From positions 434,001-498,000 of the forward strand of contig NZ_CP043026.1 in the NCBI RefSeq assembly GCF_008086545.1: a DNA stretch of 64,000 nucleotides. Direction: 5' to 3'. The translations under genes and the position numbers were made by a program. The stretch comes from Spiroplasma chinense (GTDB taxonomy: Bacteria > Bacillota_I > Bacilli_A > Mycoplasmatales > Mycoplasmataceae). Numbering within the stretch: position 1 is the first letter of the stretch; the number at the start of each line of letters is the position of its first letter. Below the pieces are notes generated by a model. It made no database searches and had not been told where the DNA came from. It worked only from the letters and a program-made list of their open reading frames with translations. Below are positions 58,853 to 64,000 of the stretch, piece by piece.

Positions 58853-59881
58853 ATGAAAAAATTATTATCTATTTTAGCAATATCAAGTTTAGTTGCAACA
58901 ACAAGTGTAAATGTTGTCGCTTGTAATGAAAAAAACGACAAAGACAAAACAATGCCAGACCCAATACCTGAAGTTGTTAAAACTCGATTTAGTGATAAAG
59001 AATATGATGATGCACTAGGAACTTTTAGTTTTGAACAAAAAGCTGATGGAATTAAATTAATTTCTAACGAACAAAAAACAGCTTTTGGTTGAAATTCTTC
59101 AACAGAAAAAGCCTATTCAATAGATTTATCACAAGAAGTTATGGATGATATATTCATTTTACCTTTCGACTTAGAACTAGAAACTAGTTTAGAAAAACCT
59201 TTTGATAATGAAATGATTAGTTTAATTACTTTTGACCCAGACAGAATCTATAATGACTATGCTTATTGGTCTCAATTCTGATATGAGGCAGGATTAAAGT
59301 CTAGAGAGGGTACAATTGTTAATAATAGAAGATATGCAGAAACTTTAAGGACAAATGAATGGCAGTCAAATCCTAGTCATTATAAAGAAAATGTAATTAG
59401 AAGAGATTATGATATTGAGTCTAGAGATGGCACAACCCTTACGATGACGGTCTTAATTGTTGTGCAAGATTATTTAACATCAAGTTATTTATTTAATGGT
59501 AAAAATATGTTAGAAAATTTTATAAGAAATGAAAAATACTCTGATTTTTTTGGAAATGTAGAATTTAGTTTAAGACTATCAGAATATTTATGATTTAATC
59601 ACCCAGATATTTTAGATTTTACAAAAGAAATTGAAGGAAAACAAATGATAGAGCATTTTAAAACTTATATTTTGAACGGGTTTAATGATTTGAGAAAACA
59701 AATTCTAGATTATAATTCAAAATTAGCTGATTACTTATTTAGTGTAGATGAATATACTTTAGATGATGGTCATGAAAGCTCTTATACATCTTTCAGACTT
59801 GATATAAGAACCTCAAGAAAAAAAGGTACTAATTTAAATAAGGAAATGCTTGTTCTGTTAAGTGGACCCAAAAAAGATTAA
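58853..59881 (+). CDS. Array lipoprotein, copy 2 (diverged)
   Basis: A 342-residue lipoprotein with the same signal (Cys24) and the common segments EVVKTRFSDKEYDDALGTFSFEQ and LTMTVLIVVQDYLTSSYLFNG. The second half has diverged from copies 1 and 3 (EFSLRLSEYLWFNHPDILDFTKEIEGKQ, ending LLSGPKKD) and the C-terminus differs. Tryptophans are a mix of TGG and TGA. The ATG is 3 bases after the truncated gene upstream, with the same GAGGAG site. Because its partner gene has lost its start, it may rely on its own ribosome entry or on transcription from further upstream. Confidence 0.8.
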
Positions 59882-60580
59882 AAAGTATTTTTATTAGATG
59901 GAAGATACTTTCCAGATTATGAATCTGCTTACCAACAACTTTTAAAAAACATTGTTGTAAAAGTTGTTGAAAAGGGACCAAGATATTACTTTATTAAAGG
60001 TCAAGTAAATGATAAACAAGAAGACAAAGAAAAACTAATAGAAGACTTTTATCAAAATGCAATAAAAAATAATAAAGTACAAGATAGATACACAGATTAT
60101 TTTGGAGAAACTTTTGATACAAAAGAAGCTGCCTTCTTATCTATGGAAAGAAAAATAAATGATGAAAAGAATTTAAGTAAGTTCTATTCTTATAGATTTG
60201 GAAGTTCTATAGACAATGTTGTTTACTACAAAACTGAACAAGAAATAAAAGAATTTGTAGATGATATTACAGATATTGAAAGTAAAACGGTAAGTATTAC
60301 TGAATTAATTTCAAATACAAACTTTGATTCTCTATATGATTTAGATAATTTTGATCAAACAATATACTCATTTAATTTATATGGAATGGAGTATTACTAT
60401 AAAGATAAAACAAATGCTTATTTTGCAATTTATAAATTATTAAATTACAAAAACAGTTTAGTACTAACAGAGTTTAGAACTTATACCTTAAACGATTTAA
60501 GTTTTGAAAATATATTAGAATACATATCTTATCTTGAAGAAAAAATTACCGAAACTAAGAGAGGTGATTTATATGTTTAA
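59882..60580 (+). pseudogene. Remnant of a diverged paralogue of the large exported protein
   Basis: Directly after the stop of lipoprotein copy 2, in the same frame, 232 codons are open without any start codon near the beginning (KVFLLDGRYFPDYESAYQQLL...). The C-terminal part (YSFNLYGMEYYYKDKTNAYFAIYKLL...TLNDLSFENILEYISYLEEK) has the same pattern as the end of the intact gene (FTFKASNGRQMYFKDYKSARAIF...TNLNDLVKQIYSDLQ), so it is a diverged member of that family cut at its 5' side. It could only be made by reading through the stop at 59879-59881. Its end overlaps the intact copy by 8 bases. Confidence 0.7.
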
Positions 60581-62894
60581 AAATAAATTAACCTTAATGT
60601 TAATGAGTTTAACAGTTGGATATGCAACTGTTGCAAACAGTATTACTTTTGTAAATAGTTCTGACTTAGTAAAAAGAATGATAAAAGAAGATATAGAAAG
60701 AAACTCTATACAAGTTAGTAATGAAAAAAAGTATCTTTACAATAATGAAGAATTTAGTAATAGAGATAGTATTGTACAAAAAGAACTTTTAAAAAATCCA
60801 ATTACTGCTCAAAAAACTTTAAGTGACCCTTTAAAAATAGTTGCAAACCATGCAACTAACGAGTTGGATGGTTCACAAGTTTATGGAACAAAAGCAGAAG
60901 ACATGGTAAAGGTATATGAAAATGCCTTAGGAAAAGCTGTTCTTCCAAGTTGTTATGAATACAACTTGGATGGTTGCGTTCAAACTGGTATAGAATCTAA
61001 AACTAGAGCTTTAAATAGTTTTACAAACAAAGGTTTATTAAAACCTAAATATTCTTATGATTATGTAAACTGATTTGACTCTGTTGAAGAAGCAGACATT
61101 GACTTTACAAGAGCAAATTATGATGTAAGTGAATCTTTGTTTTACCATTACAATGGACAATACTTTAATGCATTTAATGCAGAAGATAATAAAAGAATGA
61201 AATCACAACTGACTAAAGGATATTGATTCGGTGGGTTTGGAGATGAATATTTTGATAAAGATGATATAAAAGATGTCTTTAAAAAAGGTTTTTATTATCC
61301 TGATTATTACTTTATAGACTACTTTAAACAAAATTTTAAGGATTACTTCACAGATGCCAATTTTAACTCGGGTTTAGTACCTAAAATAGTTGATTTTAAA
61401 AGAAACTTTAAAATAAAATTGAAACCAGGAATATCACCAGATCATTTAGAACAGTGACTTGTAAGTGAACAAAATGATTTTGATTCTTTAACAATTAATG
61501 ATAAAAATAAAAAAGAATTAATTATTAATGTAGGTAATGGTAATGATCAATTTGATTTCAAAAACTTTGAAAAACAATTTAAAAATAAGGACAACTGAAT
61601 TCCTGAAATTGAGCATGCCACTTGTTGACCAATTACAACGGACACAAAAAGAGTAAATAGATTCAAATTTTCTATTGATAACGGCGAAGGAGGATCAGTG
61701 GAACTAAAGTTAATGTTAGATACTCACAAAGATGGCGAAAATGGATGTCCTATTGGTTTCAATGATACTGATTATAAAAATATAGAAATAGAGCCCATTT
61801 ACGAAGAGGATGACTTCAAATTTAGTTGAAATAATGATGCCCAAATGTTTAATGATATAAAAAAAATCTACGAACTTGGTGAATTGAATTCAAAAAAACT
61901 TATAGACTACATTTATGGAGAACAAATTAAACAAAGAACTGAAGATTACGGTCCTAATGATTTTTTAGAAGATTTAGGAAGAAAACAAAACATTATAAAC
62001 ATGTCAATGTTTAACAAAACAATGATCTTTGAATATATTTGAAGTATACTTGCAAATAAATTAACTGATATGAGAATAAAAGACAACATAATAAAAGATG
62101 ATTGATTATATGGGGAAAGAACTGGAAGTTTAAATATGGATTACGCATATTCTTATGTAAATCAAAATAGTAAATTTCAAGAATCATTGCAAAATGCTTC
62201 AGGAAATATTTCTTTAAAAGATGATTTTAACTTTTCTTATAATGGAGTTAATTTTACAACTCAATTAGATAATTGAGTTAACAATTTTTATGCTATGGCT
62301 TTTGAAAACAATAATGGAATACCATTGCAAAGAATGTACTATGTCCATGATAAAAATGATATTACAAAATTTTCAGATATTTTTGGAAATAATATAGCTT
62401 CGTCAATTGGACAAGCTAAAAAAATAGCTTCAGAAAGAGACAATAAGATTCTTGTCAAAAGATATCATATGTATGATATCAATGGGGAAGAAACAATAAT
62501 AAACGAATCTGATGAAAATAAAGTTGTTGAGACTTTAAAAAAACAAATTAATTTATCAAGCAAATTCGTCCATAAGGATGAACTAAAAAAATTAGCTGAC
62601 CAAAAAACTGATGTAACAAATTTAGTAACATCAAAAGAAAATTATGTCTTTACATTTAAAGCTAGTAATGGAAGACAAATGTATTTTAAAGATTATAAAA
62701 GTGCAAGAGCAATTTTTGAAAATCAAATCTCATTAATTGCAGGAATTAGTGAAAAGAATATTAAAAAATTCACTTATTCAATGTTTATTGGTGAAAAGAA
62801 AAATGTTTATTCTTTTACCAATGAAACTAATTTAAACGATTTAGTAAAACAAATTTATAGTGATTTGCAAAGAAGCAAGAAAAGAGGAGAATAA
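60573..62894 (+). CDS. Large exported protein of the array, intact copy
   Basis: The only full-length copy: 773 residues. A signal segment MFKNKLTLMLMSLTVGYATVANS has no lipobox cysteine, so it is probably cleaved or kept as an anchor. Cysteines occur in two short groups (LPSCYEYNLDGC and ATCW...NGC), unusual for this genome. The C-terminal 280 residues are shared with the truncated copies and include YYVHDKNDITKFSDIFGNNIASSIGQAKKIASERD. Tryptophans are nearly all TGA. GAGGTGA lies 6 bases before the ATG at 60573. No known domain is recognised. It is paired with lipoprotein copy 3, 3 bases on. A surface role is inferred. Confidence 0.75.
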
Positions 62895-63950
62895 GTTATG
62901 AAAAAATTATTATCTATTTTAGCAGTATCAAGTTTAATTGCAACAACAAGTGTTAATGTTGTTGCTTGTAATAATAAAAATATTGAGAAAAATATCACAC
63001 CAGACCCAATACCAGAAGTTGTTAAAACTCGATTTAGTGACAAAGAGTACGATGATGCGCTTGGAACTTTTAGTTTTGAACAAAATGGTGAAGGAATTAC
63101 ATTAACTTCAAAAAATCAAAAAACTGCTTTTGGTTGAAATTCCTCAACTGAAAAAGCATACTCAATTAACTTATCAAAAGAAGTAATGAATGATATATTC
63201 ATTCTACCTTTTGATATTGAATTAGAAACTAGTATTGAAAAACCTTTTGATAATGAAATTATTAGTTTAATTACATTTAATCCAAAACAAATTGAGGAAC
63301 AAGGAGGTTATTGATCTAAATTTTGAAGTGAAGCTGGAGATAAATCAAGAGAAGGTTTGACTGTTAATGATAGAAGACATGCAGAAATTTTAAGAGCGAC
63401 ACAATGGCAATCAAATGCAATACACAATAGAAAAAATGTAGTTAGAAGAGATTATGACATTGAGTCTAGTGAAGGCACTACTCTTACAATGACAGTCTTA
63501 ATAGTTGTACAAGATTATTTAACATCGACTTATTTATTTAATGGAAGACAGATGTTTGAAAACTTTATAAGAGATGAAAAATATAAAGATTTTTTTGGAA
63601 ATGTCGAATATAGTTTAACTGAAGGAGCTATATTTTTAGGAGTTAGATTATCAGACCCTTTAGACTTTTATGAAAAAATTAACGGTATTAGTATGGCAGA
63701 TAATTATAAAGATTATTTTGAAAAACTATTTAATAACTTAAGAGAAATAGTTTTAAATTCTAATCCTGATTTAAAAGACTATTTATTTGAAATAAATGAA
63801 ACCGAGCTTAGTGATGGTAAAGATACAACTTGAACTGGAGTGAGTGTGAATATTAAAACAAAAAGAAAAAAAGGAGTTAATACTAATAATAGTATGCGTA
63901 TAGGTATGTCAGGTCCTGAAAAAACTTTATAATTTTATAAAAACTTATTC
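62011..63950 (+). repeat. Tandem array unit C (1,940 bp)
   Basis: From TTAACAAAACAATG in the intact large gene to 18 bases after the stop of lipoprotein copy 3. Exactly as long as unit A. Confidence 0.88.
62898..63932 (+). CDS. Array lipoprotein, copy 3
   Basis: A 344-residue lipoprotein, same length as copy 1 and nearly identical in its last two thirds (for example GRQMFENFIRDEKYKDFFGNVEYSLTEGAIFLGV and NTNNSMRIGMSGPEKTL). Differences from copy 1 cluster after the lipid cysteine (NNKNIEKNITPDPIPE) and around residues 128-150 (NPKQIEEQGGYWSKFW). This clustering of changes between conserved blocks resembles that of variable surface proteins. Signal with Cys24; GAGGAG at the end of the intact large gene serves as binding site. 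The frame ends at 63930-63932 with several TGA tryptophans. Confidence 0.82.
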
Positions 63951-64000
63951 TTAACAAAACAATGATCTTTGAATATATTTGAAGTATACTTGCAAATAAA
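63951..64000 (+). repeat. Start of array unit D (runs off window)
   Basis: The last 50 bases repeat the opening of unit B (TTAACAAAACAATGATCTTT and on), after an identical 18-base link following the lipoprotein stop. A further truncated large-gene copy therefore continues to the right. Confidence 0.85.

Larger units (their letters stand above)
57966..59881 (+). repeat. Tandem array unit B
   Basis: Begins at the same TTAACAAAACAATG join as unit D and matches units A and C through the large-gene fragment and the first part of the lipoprotein, then diverges. Confidence 0.85.

Noticed and set aside
55473-64000. The tandem array as a transposon or prophage
   Set aside because: No transposase, integrase or terminal inverted repeats; the joins lie within the surface genes themselves, which fits tandem duplication.
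1-64000. CRISPR array or tRNA genes
   Set aside because: No regularly spaced short repeats with unique spacers and no tRNA cloverleaf were seen anywhere in the window.

Overview
The window reads as the chromosome of a Spiroplasma, probably an arthropod-associated one. It is very AT-rich. UGA is read as tryptophan throughout: most genes are only complete if in-frame TGA codons are read through, as in ftsK, rpsB, tsf, der and recA. There is a cell-shape gene (mreB), many lipoproteins with the MKKLL...VVAC signal, a chitinase-like lipoprotein and the reduced gene order of Mollicutes. MreB plus the mollicute code favours Spiroplasma over other Mollicutes; the species cannot be read from the sequence.

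Layout. 1-4.1 kb: the end of an ABC-2 type exporter (permease and ATPase), a RNase J-like protein that has lost its metal ligands, and two tandem small membrane proteins. 4.05-4.18 kb, minus strand: a candidate structured small RNA with its own promoter. 4.3-12.3 kb: ftsK, uvrC, a MATE exporter, greA, rsmI and a small double-glycine-leader peptide. 12.9-16.3 kb: L21 leader, rplU-prp-rpmA, a membrane-tethered J-domain protein, a PepV-like dipeptidase. 16.3-21.5 kb: a structured leader with rpsB-tsf, a membrane protein, a TPP riboswitch with thiT, and pyrH-frr. 21.5-25.7 kb: two unknown membrane proteins and an aldose-epimerase-like gene, facing ispG. 26.9-30.5 kb: a HEPN-like protein, scpA-scpB-rluB and a deoxynucleoside kinase. 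30.6-33.6 kb: a small membrane protein between two identical terminators, an ABC exporter, yebC. 33.7-39.8 kb: a lipoprotein with five 267-bp repeats, ppa, two ECF S-component-like proteins (one histidine-rich) and two overlapping PQ-loop proteins. 39.9-45.7 kb: mreB, cmk, der, gpsA, hup and a DnaD-like gene. 45.6-48.5 kb: recU (minus strand), gpsB, rnpB, cinA C-terminal domain, recA. 48.7-55.3 kb: chitinase-like lipoprotein, rny, an alpha/beta hydrolase and a DegV protein. 55.4-64.0 kb: a tandemly amplified two-gene surface-protein locus with intact, truncated and broken copies, running off the right edge.

The most interesting signal is a promoter-like element, GTACAT, 17 bases, CGATAG, lying directly against the ribosome binding site of three unlinked genes: recA, recU and the double-glycine-leader peptide. 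Spacing is identical in all three and the rest of the window shows no further copy that I found. Two recombination genes and a bacteriocin-like peptide under one non-housekeeping promoter, with a cinA domain just before recA, is what a competence-type alternative sigma-factor regulon would look like. This is inference and needs a genome-wide motif search. Other points of interest are the candidate small RNA at 4.1 kb, mutually exclusive pairings in the rpsB leader, the inactive RNase J paralogue, and the 1,940-bp tandem surface-protein units.
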